Assembly: GCA_913054055.1 (NCBI GenBank)
Contig: CAJXIT010000115.1
Span: forward strand, 1 to 9,759
Source of the DNA: an uncultured Thalassolituus sp.
GTDB lineage: Bacteria > Pseudomonadota > Gammaproteobacteria > Pseudomonadales > Oceanobacteraceae
Direction of reading: 5' to 3'
DNA: 9,759 nucleotides
The translations under genes were made by a program, and so were the position numbers. Of the stretch, positions 1-6,554 are shown in pieces (the stretch's first letter is position 1; the number at the start of each line of letters is the position of its first letter). The notes beneath the pieces are model-generated. The model worked only from the letters and a program-made list of their open reading frames with translations, searched no databases and was not told where the DNA came from.

Positions 1-813
1 TTCGTAACCAATTTCATTACAGGCTTGTATGCAGCGCTTAGCAATTTTGTCTTTCTGTTTTTGTGGAATATCTGGAGCAGGGGCTTCTTCTATGATTTTT
101 TGATTACGACGCTGGATTGAGCAATCGCGATCACCTAGATGGACGGTGTGGCCCTGGCCATCTGATAAAATTTGGATTTCAATGTGACGCGGCGTTTCAA
201 GGAATTTTTCAAGGTACACTTTGTCGCTGCCAAAAGCGGCCTTAGCTTCGCTTTGTGTTAAATAAATGGCATTGGATAGAGCGGCTTCACTGTTAACCAC
301 TTTCATGCCGCGGCCTCCGCCACCAGCAGCGGCTTTAATGATCACAGGGTAGCCAATTTCTTCTGCTACTTTTTTAACGTCTGTGTCTTTGCCAATGGCG
401 CCGGTGCCGGGTACGGTTGGAATGCCCGCTTTTTTCATGGCATCACGGGCGGAGACTTTATCTCCCATGATGCGAATGACGGCTGCACTGGGCCCAATGA
501 ATTTAAAACCGGATTGCTCCACTTGTTCGGCAAAGTCATCTCGCTCGGCTAAAAATCCATAGCCAGGGTGAATAGCCGTCGCGTCGGTGACTTCGGCCGC
601 ACTTAATATGGCGGCCGCATTTAAATAGCTGTCAGTACTTGCATTGGGGCCAATGCACACACTTTCATCGGCCAAGCGCACGTGCATTAAATCTCGATCC
701 ACTGAACTGTGAACGGCCACGGTTGCGATGCCTAATTCTTTGCAGGCTCGTAAAATTCGCAGAGCAATTTCCCCGCGATTGGCAATGACGACTTTATTAA
801 TCAGAGCGCTCAT
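1..813 (-). CDS. accC: Biotin carboxylase subunit of acetyl-CoA carboxylase (partial, C-terminus beyond left edge)
   Basis: AccC carries out the ATP-dependent carboxylation of biotin on AccB, the first half-reaction of acetyl-CoA carboxylase in fatty acid synthesis; it is cytoplasmic. The visible 271 codons begin MSALINKVVIANRGEIALRI and align by eye with E. coli AccC from its start. The N-terminal biotin carboxylase domain (about 1-115, including IHPGYGFLAE at 81-90) is followed by the ATP-grasp domain with Lys119, Lys160, the glycine-rich loop GGGGRGM (164-170), PRHIEIQ (208-214), RDCSIQRRNQK (229-239) and EEAPAP (242-247). The family is about 450 residues, so roughly 180 C-terminal residues, including the rest of the active site, are outside the window. 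The ATG at 813 is preceded by AAGG about six bases upstream. It lies 33 bases downstream of the accB stop and is surely co-transcribed with accB. Identity is very secure. Confidence 0.97.
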   Translation of the reverse strand, partial: MSALINKVVIANRGEIALRILRACKELGIATVAVHSSVDRDLMHVRLADESVCIGPNASTDSYLNAAAILSAAEVTDATAIHPGYGFLAERDDFAEQVEQSGFKFIGPSAAVIRIMGDKVSARDAMKKAGIPTVPGTGAIGKDTDVKKVAEEIGYPVIIKAAAGGGGRGMKVVNSEAALSNAIYLTQSEAKAAFGSDKVYLEKFLETPRHIEIQILSDGQGHTVHLGDRDCSIQRRNQKIIEEAPAPDIPQKQKDKIAKRCIQACNEIGYE

Positions 814-846
814 ACTTGGCCTTGAATGCTGGTAAACAGTAGGGCG

Positions 847-1269
847 TTAAACAATGGTGAATAGCGCTTGGTCAAATTCAACGGGCGTGCCGTCATCAAT
901 TAAAATCGCTTCAATGACACCGGCTTTATCCGCTTCAATTTGATTCATCATTTTCATGGCTTCTATGATGCAAATCACATCGCCTTTTTTCACGCTTTTG
1001 CCCACTTCTACAAATGCCGGTGAGCTGGGGGATGGGCTAGTATAAAACGTGCCTACCATGGGGGATTTCACCACATGTCCTTTGTTAATGGGTTTGGATT
1101 CTTCTGCCGGTTCGGCCACAGGTGCGGGAGCAATGGTGGGCTGTGCCACAACTTGACCACTAGGCTGACGCTTTAAGCAAATTCTTGCATCCCCTTCTGA
1201 TACATCCAGTTCAGTAAGGGAAGCCTCATCCATTAAAGCAATCATGTCTTTTATGCGTTGAATATCCAT
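847..1269 (-). CDS. accB: Biotin carboxyl carrier protein of acetyl-CoA carboxylase
   Basis: AccB carries the biotin that AccC carboxylates and the AccA/AccD transferase then uses to make malonyl-CoA. The protein is 140 residues. The N-terminal helical segment (MDIQRIKDMIALMDEASLTE) is typical of the family. A Pro/Ala-rich linker lies at about 40-60, and a C-terminal biotinyl (lipoyl-like) domain at about 66-140. The biotinylation motif EAMKM is at 103-107, with the acceptor lysine at 106. At 140 residues it is slightly shorter than E. coli AccB (156), the difference being in the linker. A TTG lies one codon upstream, but the ATG at 1269 matches the conserved family start MDI and is preferred. 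Only eight bases separate it from the aroQ stop, so its ribosome binding site (AGAGAAG) lies within the end of aroQ, which suggests translational coupling. Confidence 0.97.
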   Translation of the reverse strand: MDIQRIKDMIALMDEASLTELDVSEGDARICLKRQPSGQVVAQPTIAPAPVAEPAEESKPINKGHVVKSPMVGTFYTSPSPSSPAFVEVGKSVKKGDVICIIEAMKMMNQIEADKAGVIEAILIDDGTPVEFDQALFTIV

Positions 1270-1277
1270 CAATCTGA

Positions 1278-1718
1278 TTACTTCTCTAGTTGATTTAATG
1301 CGGCTTGAAGGGCCAGTTCATAACCCTGAATGCCTAAGCCGCAGATGACGCCAACAGCCACGTCACTGAAATAACTGTGGGCTCGAAACTCTTCTCGCGC
1401 ATGTACGTTGGAAATATGCACCTCAATAAAAGGAATGCTGACACCTAACAGGGCGTCTCTCATTGCAACACTGGTGTGAGTAAACGCGGCTGGATTGATA
1501 ATAATAAAATCAATGCCTTCGGTGCGGGCTTCGTGAATACGTTCGATTAATTCGTACTCCGCATTACTTTGAAAGCTTAATACATGGTGGCCAGCTTGAT
1601 GTGCTTTATCACTTAACAGCTGGTTAACATCATCCAATGTTTCAGCGCCGTATAGTTCAGGTTCACGAGTGCCTAATAAATTTAAATTTGGGCCGTGCAG
1701 AACAAGAATAGAAGCCAT
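1278..1718 (-). CDS. aroQ: Type II 3-dehydroquinate dehydratase
   Basis: This enzyme converts 3-dehydroquinate to 3-dehydroshikimate, the third step of the shikimate pathway, and acts in the cytoplasm, usually as a dodecamer. The 146-residue length is standard for the type II family. Visible active-site elements are Asn11 and Arg18 in GPNLNLLGTREPELYG, catalytic Tyr23, Asn75 in IINPAAFTHTS, His81, the EVHISN loop with His101, and Arg108/Arg112 in REEFRAHS. These positions match the well-studied M. tuberculosis enzyme almost residue for residue. The flexible lid around Arg18-Tyr23 is intact. The gene is first in an aroQ-accB-accC operon, an order common in gammaproteobacteria. The ATG at 1718 lacks a strong Shine-Dalgarno sequence, but the family N-terminus (ILVLHGPNLN) fixes the start to within a few codons. 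Confidence 0.97.
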   Translation of the reverse strand: MASILVLHGPNLNLLGTREPELYGAETLDDVNQLLSDKAHQAGHHVLSFQSNAEYELIERIHEARTEGIDFIIINPAAFTHTSVAMRDALLGVSIPFIEVHISNVHAREEFRAHSYFSDVAVGVICGLGIQGYELALQAALNQLEK

Positions 1719-1887
1719 GATAGATACGCTATTGTGATCAGTGATTTAGCTAGTTTGCCTAAAGCCCAACTCACTGTCTACAGGGGGATTCACTCTAAGA
1801 GCGGTGTTTTGGCAAAAACCTTGGTTAGGTCACAGCCCTTGTGTGCTGTGGGTTGATGACCGGGTGGTTGGATTTTGGGCAGGCAGG
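1719..1887 (-). promoter_or_regulatory. Intergenic leader/promoter region of the aroQ-accB-accC operon
   Basis: These 169 bases lie between the end of the cyclase gene and aroQ, both on the minus strand, and should contain the aroQ operon promoter. I see no convincing -35/-10 pair. The best minus-strand candidate is TAGACA, 17 bases, then CAAACT (about 1780-1752), which is weak. No open reading frame of interest is present. The upstream part holds the hairpin listed separately. Confidence 0.3.
1831..1850 (-). terminator. Hairpin after the cyclase gene, possible weak terminator
   Basis: CACAGC at 1831-1836 and GCTGTG at 1845-1850 form a six-base-pair stem with an eight-base loop, about 38 bases past the cyclase stop codon on the minus strand. 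A short T run (TTTTT) follows only about 12-16 bases further on, so this is not a classic intrinsic terminator. It could still mark the transcript end before the aroQ operon. Confidence 0.3.
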
Positions 1888-3507
1888 TTAATCATCTTCA
1901 ACATATAGCTGAACATTATTGCGACCTTGTTTTTTGGCGGCGTATAACGCTTCATCTGCGTGTTCAATAATAAAGTCGCCATTGTTGCCATTAAAGCTGC
2001 AAATGCCACAAGAAAAACTCACTTTAAATTCTGTGTCTCCTGCACTGTGCTCCAGTTGGCTGAACACTTCGCGAATATCATTCATAAAGTGCAGGGCATC
2101 TTCACCGGTTGTATTGGGTAAAATGACGGCAAACTCTTCGCCGCCGTATCGGCCAATGCTGTCAGACTTTCTTAATCGCTGTTTTAAGAACAGTGATAGG
2201 GCAGAGATCACTTTATCCCCAACAGGATGACCATAGTTGTCGTTTACTTTTTTGAAGAAGTCGATGTCCACCATGGCGAAGCAGAGGGCGTTCTTTTCTT
2301 CTGCTGCGGTACGGCAAGCTTGGCTCAAGCGATCTAAAATATGAGTATGGTTGTACAGACCAGTTAGGCTGTCTCTGACAATTAAGGCATTTAATACTCG
2401 CGCTCGCTGACCTCGGTTTTGTACCGTGGTCGCCAAGTGGCCGGGGTCCACAGGTTTGGTTAAGAAGTCATCTCCTCCTTGGCTCATGGCATCCAGTTGT
2501 TTGTCTTTATCTTCTTCGCCGGATAAAAACAAAATGGGAATGCGAATGTATTCAGGTTGTTGGCGGATAACTGAGGCGATTTCAGTGCCTGTACAACCTG
2601 GCATGTACATGTCCATTACAATGATTTCAGGCTGAAAGGATTCTATGGCATTGAGCACTTCCATTGGGTCGATGATCACATGGGTCGTCATGCCTGCGAC
2701 TGATAGGGCCTTTTCACAATAAAGGGCTTGGCTGCGAGAATCATCTAAGATCAATACTTTGTATGGATCTTCAATGTGCTTCTCATAATAACCTTCCACC
2801 GCTCTGATTAATTGAGGCACGGCAGGCTTCACAAAAAAGTGCACACTGCCTGCGCGGGCGGCTAACAAACGTTGTTCTAATGGCGCTGAGTCTTTTTGCG
2901 AAACAAAGATTTTTGGTACATCAACTTGATGGTTTTCATTGTATTGATTAACTAATTCCAATCCTTGGGATTCCCCACCAAAGTCAATATCAATGATAAA
3001 CGCACAAGGCGTGTACTGTTCCACTAAGGCTTGAAACTGTACCGTGTTTTCCACCACCTGGTTTTCAATGCCAAAGTGGCCCAATTGTTCAGTCAGTTTT
3101 AATGTGAGTTCTGAGCTGGCCGCAATGAAAACAGGGTTAGAGTCGGGTAAAACACGTTCTGCTGGGGTGTTATCACTTTTTCGAACGGACGTTTCACCAA
3201 GGCCAATTAATGCATCATTAAGGGATGTTTTAAGTATCTCGTCTATTTCAGGTAAAGCCGTCAGGGCCTGTTTAAGCAGATCTTCAATGACTTGGCTTTG
3301 CTGTAACTGTTTGTCGGCTTTGAATTTTTCGGCCTGAGATTCTAATTTTTTGGTTGAAAGCAGTAGGTCTTCCAAGACCTCTTTAGTGAGTGGGTGCTCA
3401 CATACAATGCGCCAGCGATTCAACAGAGTCCTTACTTGATTGCTTACCCTTTGAGCAAAGTGTCGCTTGAGTGCTTCTGTGGGGGACTCTTGTTCTGTAT
3501 GGCTCAT
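1888..3507 (-). CDS. Diguanylate cyclase response regulator with two receiver domains (REC-REC-GGDEF)
   Basis: Predicted soluble enzyme joining two GTP into cyclic di-GMP. Numbering is from the ATG at 3507 (539 residues). Residues 8-110 are helical and unassigned. A first receiver-like domain (about 125-240) lacks the acidic pair after its first strand but keeps Asp173 and Lys227, so it is probably a degenerate pseudo-receiver. The second receiver (about 248-365) is complete: Asp255/Asp256, phosphoacceptor Asp299 in VMDMYMPG, Ser329 and Lys351. The GGDEF domain (372-539) has DSLTGLYN, metal-binding Asp414 in VDIDFFKKVNDNYGH, GGEEF at 455-459, and the inhibitory-site RxxD (Arg446, Asp449) exactly five residues before it. 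It should therefore be active and product-inhibited. The order resembles Caulobacter PleD, with an added N-terminal region. The reading frame extends to a TTG at 3579, but no Shine-Dalgarno precedes that; the ATG at 3507 has GGATCC about seven bases before it. Divergent from lapG. The start is uncertain; the function is not. Confidence 0.93.
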   Translation of the reverse strand: MSHTEQESPTEALKRHFAQRVSNQVRTLLNRWRIVCEHPLTKEVLEDLLLSTKKLESQAEKFKADKQLQQSQVIEDLLKQALTALPEIDEILKTSLNDALIGLGETSVRKSDNTPAERVLPDSNPVFIAASSELTLKLTEQLGHFGIENQVVENTVQFQALVEQYTPCAFIIDIDFGGESQGLELVNQYNENHQVDVPKIFVSQKDSAPLEQRLLAARAGSVHFFVKPAVPQLIRAVEGYYEKHIEDPYKVLILDDSRSQALYCEKALSVAGMTTHVIIDPMEVLNAIESFQPEIIVMDMYMPGCTGTEIASVIRQQPEYIRIPILFLSGEEDKDKQLDAMSQGGDDFLTKPVDPGHLATTVQNRGQRARVLNALIVRDSLTGLYNHTHILDRLSQACRTAAEEKNALCFAMVDIDFFKKVNDNYGHPVGDKVISALSLFLKQRLRKSDSIGRYGGEEFAVILPNTTGEDALHFMNDIREVFSQLEHSAGDTEFKVSFSCGICSFNGNNGDFIIEHADEALYAAKKQGRNNVQLYVEDD

Positions 3508-3696
3508 ATAATGAGGATCCAAAATGACCACGGGTTCATTAATTAACCATAGCAATGATTTAGTGTGACGTTTGGACAATCTTGAATTTTTGTTAAAACG
3601 TCGTTTTTATTGGCGTCCTCGTAATTCCTAACAATTAAAGCTAAATAGCCAAGCTCACCTATAGTTAATAGGTTAAATGGAATATTGAGAGTAGCC
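3508..3696. promoter_or_regulatory. Divergent promoter region between the cyclase and lapG
   Basis: This AT-rich region separates two divergent genes and must hold promoters for both, unless the cyclase starts at TTG 3579, which would leave about 105-117 bases. On the plus strand TATAGT at 3660-3665 is a possible -10 for lapG, with no good -35. On the minus strand TTGTTA, 17 bases, then AATAAA (about 3636-3608) is a possible cyclase promoter. Neither assignment is strong. No operator palindrome was recognised. Confidence 0.35.
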
Positions 3697-4404
3697 GTGG
3701 CGGTAAGCAGGTTTAAATATGGGCAAAGACATGGGCTAACCTTAATCGTTAGCCTTTGTGTGTGCCTTGTATTTGCCCGTTCCCCTGTTGAATTAATTAC
3801 CCCTGAATTACTGGCCCTTGCTAAAAAGATGTATGGAGAAGGTATAGAGGCAAAGCTGACCAGCTGGGGCGAGCTGGTGGGTGAACAGGCGTCGTCAAAA
3901 GATTTAGTAAAACTAAAGAAAGTGAACGCCTACTTTAATAAAAAGATCACCTTTACCAGTGACGTCAAACATTGGCAGCAAGAAGATTACTGGGCCACGC
4001 CATTAGAAAGTTTGGGTACCCAAGCAGGTGATTGCGAAGATTTTGTGATTGCCAAATACTTTTCCTTGATTCAATCCGGCATTGCTGAGGAGAAATTGCG
4101 CATTACCTATGTAAAAGCCTTAAAGCTTAATCAAGCTCATATGGTGTTGGCGTATTACTCCTCTCCAAGGGCGACACCATTAATACTGGATAATTTGACC
4201 TCAAAAATCTTACCGGCCAATAAACGGCGGGATTTATCCCCTGTGTACAGTTTTAATGGTTTAGGGATGTGGCTTGAGCGCATGAAGGGCAGCAGCATTC
4301 GCATCGGTGACCCTAATCGTTTAAATATGTGGATGGACTTACTAGCGAGAATGGGTGAGCAAAACATGCAGCCTTGGCTGCAATTGCCTTCTGCGGGGCT
4401 GTAA
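3697..4404 (+). CDS. lapG: LapG-type periplasmic cysteine protease (bacterial transglutaminase-like, Peptidase_C93)
   Basis: LapG cleaves the N-terminal region of LapA-type giant adhesins, releasing them from the outer membrane so the cell detaches; LapD sequesters it when c-di-GMP is high. Numbered from GTG 3697 (235 residues), the catalytic triad is Cys113 in GDCEDF, His148 in QAHMVLAY and Asp165 in LILDNL, close in spacing to P. fluorescens LapG (Cys135, His172, Asp189). Asp112 and Glu114 flanking the cysteine correspond to the calcium-binding residues of that protein. Residues 1-13 are basic and 14-27 hydrophobic (LTLIVSLCVCLVFA), fitting a Sec signal peptide. The frame also allows a TTG at 3685; the GTG is preferred because GAGAG sits five bases before it. 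lapD follows after 86 bases on the same strand, the usual lapG-lapD order. No adhesin gene is in view, so the substrate is inferred from the family. Confidence 0.93.
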   Translation: MAVSRFKYGQRHGLTLIVSLCVCLVFARSPVELITPELLALAKKMYGEGIEAKLTSWGELVGEQASSKDLVKLKKVNAYFNKKITFTSDVKHWQQEDYWATPLESLGTQAGDCEDFVIAKYFSLIQSGIAEEKLRITYVKALKLNQAHMVLAYYSSPRATPLILDNLTSKILPANKRRDLSPVYSFNGLGMWLERMKGSSIRIGDPNRLNMWMDLLARMGEQNMQPWLQLPSAGL

Positions 4405-4412
4405 TTAGCAGC

Positions 4413-4431
4413 GACAGAGAAAGGCTTTGTC
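4413..4431 (+). other. Hairpin in the lapG-lapD spacer
   Basis: GACAGAG (4413-4419) and CTTTGTC (4425-4431) form a seven-base-pair stem with one G-T pair and a five-base loop, nine bases after the lapG stop. No T run follows, so it is unlikely to terminate transcription fully. It could affect the relative levels of lapG and lapD mRNA. Confidence 0.3.
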
Positions 4432-4478
4432 AGTAAGCTGGAGCAAAAATGGCATTATGATGAATAAGAAAAAAAGAT

Positions 4479-4484
4479 GGTGAT
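4479..4484 (+). promoter_or_regulatory. Atypical ribosome binding site of lapD
   Basis: The only usable lapD start is the ATG at 4491, because an in-frame TGA lies at 4461. No AGGAG is present. GGTGAT, which matches the 3' part of the full Shine-Dalgarno consensus, occurs at 4479-4484 (six bases from the ATG) and again directly before the ATG, inside the triplet repeat GATGGTGATGGTGAT (4476-4490). Confidence 0.4.
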
Positions 4485-4490
4485 GGTGAT

Positions 4491-6431
4491 ATGAGTATTC
4501 GCAGGCAGCTGGCACTGGGAATGGGTGTTTTGATGTTAGTGGTCATGGCTGGCAACTTAATGCTGAATATTTATCAATTGCGCGCTCATTTTGATCAGCA
4601 GCTTTCTGTGCGTGCAGAAGAAACAGCCACTACCTTGGCATTAAGTTTAACTCACAATGCTCAAGTTAAAGACGATGCCTCGTTACGCTCTATGATTGAT
4701 GTGGTGTTCGACCGTGGCCAGTATTTACAAATTCGATTTGATTATGTAGATGGTCAAAGTCCTATTATGCGTTCTGCAGCCAACTTTGCCACTGGTGATA
4801 TCCCAAACTGGTTTACTCAATATTTAACATTAAAAGGAGGCTATGCCGAAGCACATGTGATGCAAGGATGGAATCAGTTGGGTTTGCTGCAAGTTCACAT
4901 GCATCCAAGTTTGGCTTATGGGCAAATGTGGGCCTCTGTAAAAGCGGAAACCGCATGGTTTGCGCTGATGTTATTTATTGTGGTTTATGGTTTACGCCTG
5001 CTGCTTGCTTGGCAATTACAACCCCTGAAGCAGGTTTTGGACTTGGCTGAAAAGCTGGCGGCTAATCAATTTTTGCATATTACAAAAGAACCGAAAGCCA
5101 AAGAGCTGAAAACCTTGGTACGTGCAATGAATCATTTAAGTGATCGCTTGCAAGCCAGCTTCATTGCCCATGGTGAAACCGTGGCCCAGCTTCAAAAAGA
5201 AAATTTTCACGATGCTTTAACCGAACTCAATAACCGCAAAGGTTGGGACCAGTTTTTAAATGACTGGATGAAGCCTGATTCGTTTGCACCTGGTTGGATG
5301 ATGATTATTCGCATTGAGAATCTATCCCAACTAAACAGTGAACATGGTAAATCCCAAGTGGATGAAATCATCATGCAAGTTGCCCTGTTACTGAAAACAG
5401 AACCTAGCTTGAATCATGAGCATGTTTGTATTGCTAGGCTAGGCGGGGAGTTCTGGATTTTCAGCCCTGATACCTTAGACAGTGGCAGTAAAAAACGTAT
5501 GGAAAATTTGGCGCAAGCGGTACGCAGGTTGTCTCATATTCAGCATTATCAAGTGGCATTGGGCATTGCCAGTTTACCCATTAATGACGTAATTGCGCCT
5601 TCAAGCATAAAACATCAATTAGATATTTTAATGGAGCGCGCGCAAGTTGAGAAACACGACATACTCGTTGGAGAGATCGGCAGCCATACCTTAACCAATT
5701 GGGTGCACTGGCAAAAGCGTTTAAGTGGCGCATTAAAAGAAGAGAAAGTTGAGTTGTATGCTCAAGGGGTATTTGATGCCCAAGATCAATTGATTCAACG
5801 AGAAGTGCATTGTCGTTTAATTCAAACCGATGGGGATCCATTGTTGGCGGGGTACTTTTGGCCCATGGTGGATCGCTTAGACTTTTCTGTGGCATTTGAT
5901 CAGTTGGTATTACACAAATGGCTAAAACAGTTAGCGCTCACCCCTGAAGATGCGAATACTGAAACCCCGGTGGATTGGGTGGTGAACCTCTCGGGTAAAA
6001 GTTTAAACGATGAAGCGTTTCATCGCTGGTTTGAAGAGACCATCAATGAGCAGGCAATAACTCGATTAATCATAGAATGCAGTGAGTACACCCTAGCTTA
6101 TATGAGTGAAAAATCATTGCATTGGTTACATAAAATGAATGAAAAGGGCTTGCGCTTAAGTGTGGATCATGTGGGCACATCAGGTAAAAGTTTTGGATTT
6201 TTATCACGCTTCCCCATATATCAGGGGAAGATTGAAAAGCGCTTTATTCGCAACATTCATCAGCACAGCGAGCATGGATTTTTTGTCTCCAGCATGATTC
6301 AGGTTTTTCATGCGCAACAAGCACTGTGCCTGGCTGAAGGCATTGAATCGGAACAAGAAAAACAAGCACTATTGGATTTGGGCATAGACGGGGTAATGGG
6401 CTTTGCCCTCGGCAAACCTGAGCCTTTATAG
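4491..6431 (+). CDS. lapD: LapD-type inner-membrane c-di-GMP receptor with degenerate GGDEF and EAL domains
   Basis: LapD binds c-di-GMP with its cytoplasmic EAL domain and passes the signal through the membrane so that its periplasmic domain binds and inactivates LapG. Of 646 residues, 7-29 form the first membrane segment, about 30-150 the periplasmic LapD_MoxY_N domain, 152-174 the second membrane segment and about 175-225 a HAMP domain. A GGDEF domain (about 235-395) and an EAL domain (about 405-646) follow. Trp127 in MQGWNQLG is a good candidate for the tryptophan that P. fluorescens LapD (Trp125) inserts into LapG. The GGDEF signature is reduced to LGGEFW (317-322). In the EAL domain the signature reads EVHCR (438-442), the usual DD pair is Asp559-His560 and the late QG motif is MG (636-637), while Asn499, Glu529, Lys580 and Glu616 remain. 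This pattern fits binding without synthesis or hydrolysis. It follows lapG by 86 bases. Confidence 0.95.
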   Translation: MSIRRQLALGMGVLMLVVMAGNLMLNIYQLRAHFDQQLSVRAEETATTLALSLTHNAQVKDDASLRSMIDVVFDRGQYLQIRFDYVDGQSPIMRSAANFATGDIPNWFTQYLTLKGGYAEAHVMQGWNQLGLLQVHMHPSLAYGQMWASVKAETAWFALMLFIVVYGLRLLLAWQLQPLKQVLDLAEKLAANQFLHITKEPKAKELKTLVRAMNHLSDRLQASFIAHGETVAQLQKENFHDALTELNNRKGWDQFLNDWMKPDSFAPGWMMIIRIENLSQLNSEHGKSQVDEIIMQVALLLKTEPSLNHEHVCIARLGGEFWIFSPDTLDSGSKKRMENLAQAVRRLSHIQHYQVALGIASLPINDVIAPSSIKHQLDILMERAQVEKHDILVGEIGSHTLTNWVHWQKRLSGALKEEKVELYAQGVFDAQDQLIQREVHCRLIQTDGDPLLAGYFWPMVDRLDFSVAFDQLVLHKWLKQLALTPEDANTETPVDWVVNLSGKSLNDEAFHRWFEETINEQAITRLIIECSEYTLAYMSEKSLHWLHKMNEKGLRLSVDHVGTSGKSFGFLSRFPIYQGKIEKRFIRNIHQHSEHGFFVSSMIQVFHAQQALCLAEGIESEQEKQALLDLGIDGVMGFALGKPEPL

Positions 6432-6434
6432 GCT
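6421..6434 (+). other. Small inverted repeat overlapping the lapD stop
   Basis: AGCCT (6421-6425) and AGGCT (6430-6434) form a five-base-pair hairpin with a four-base loop spanning the TAG stop, followed by only TTAA. It is too weak to call a terminator with confidence, but it is the only hairpin seen between lapD and the next gene. Confidence 0.2.
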
Positions 6435-6521
6435 TTAACCCATTAAATAGGCTAAAACATTGATTTATGTGAAGCATTCTCCCAATTCAATATTCTACGC
6501 AGGCTACATCTTATAAAATTT

Positions 6522-6530
6522 TGTTATAGT
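6522..6530 (+). promoter_or_regulatory. Extended -10 promoter element for the copper chaperone gene
   Basis: TGTTATAGT fits the extended -10 form TGnTATAAT with one mismatch. It lies about 25 bases before the ATG at 6555, giving a leader of roughly 18 bases. Another -10-like stretch, TATAAAAT, lies at 6512-6519. No good -35 was found. This suggests that the gene has its own promoter apart from lapGD. Confidence 0.45.
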
Positions 6531-6554
6531 ATGGGGATGATTAAGGAGAGAGAT

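Noticed and set aside
1888..3507. Naming the dual-receiver cyclase PleD.
   Set aside because: The domain order is similar, but it has an extra N-terminal region and no cell-cycle context, and the REC-REC-GGDEF layout arises in many families.
5700..6431. LapD as an active bifunctional cyclase/phosphodiesterase.
   Set aside because: The GGDEF signature has lost its acidic core, and several EAL metal and signature residues are replaced; the membrane layout and lapG neighbour fit a receptor.
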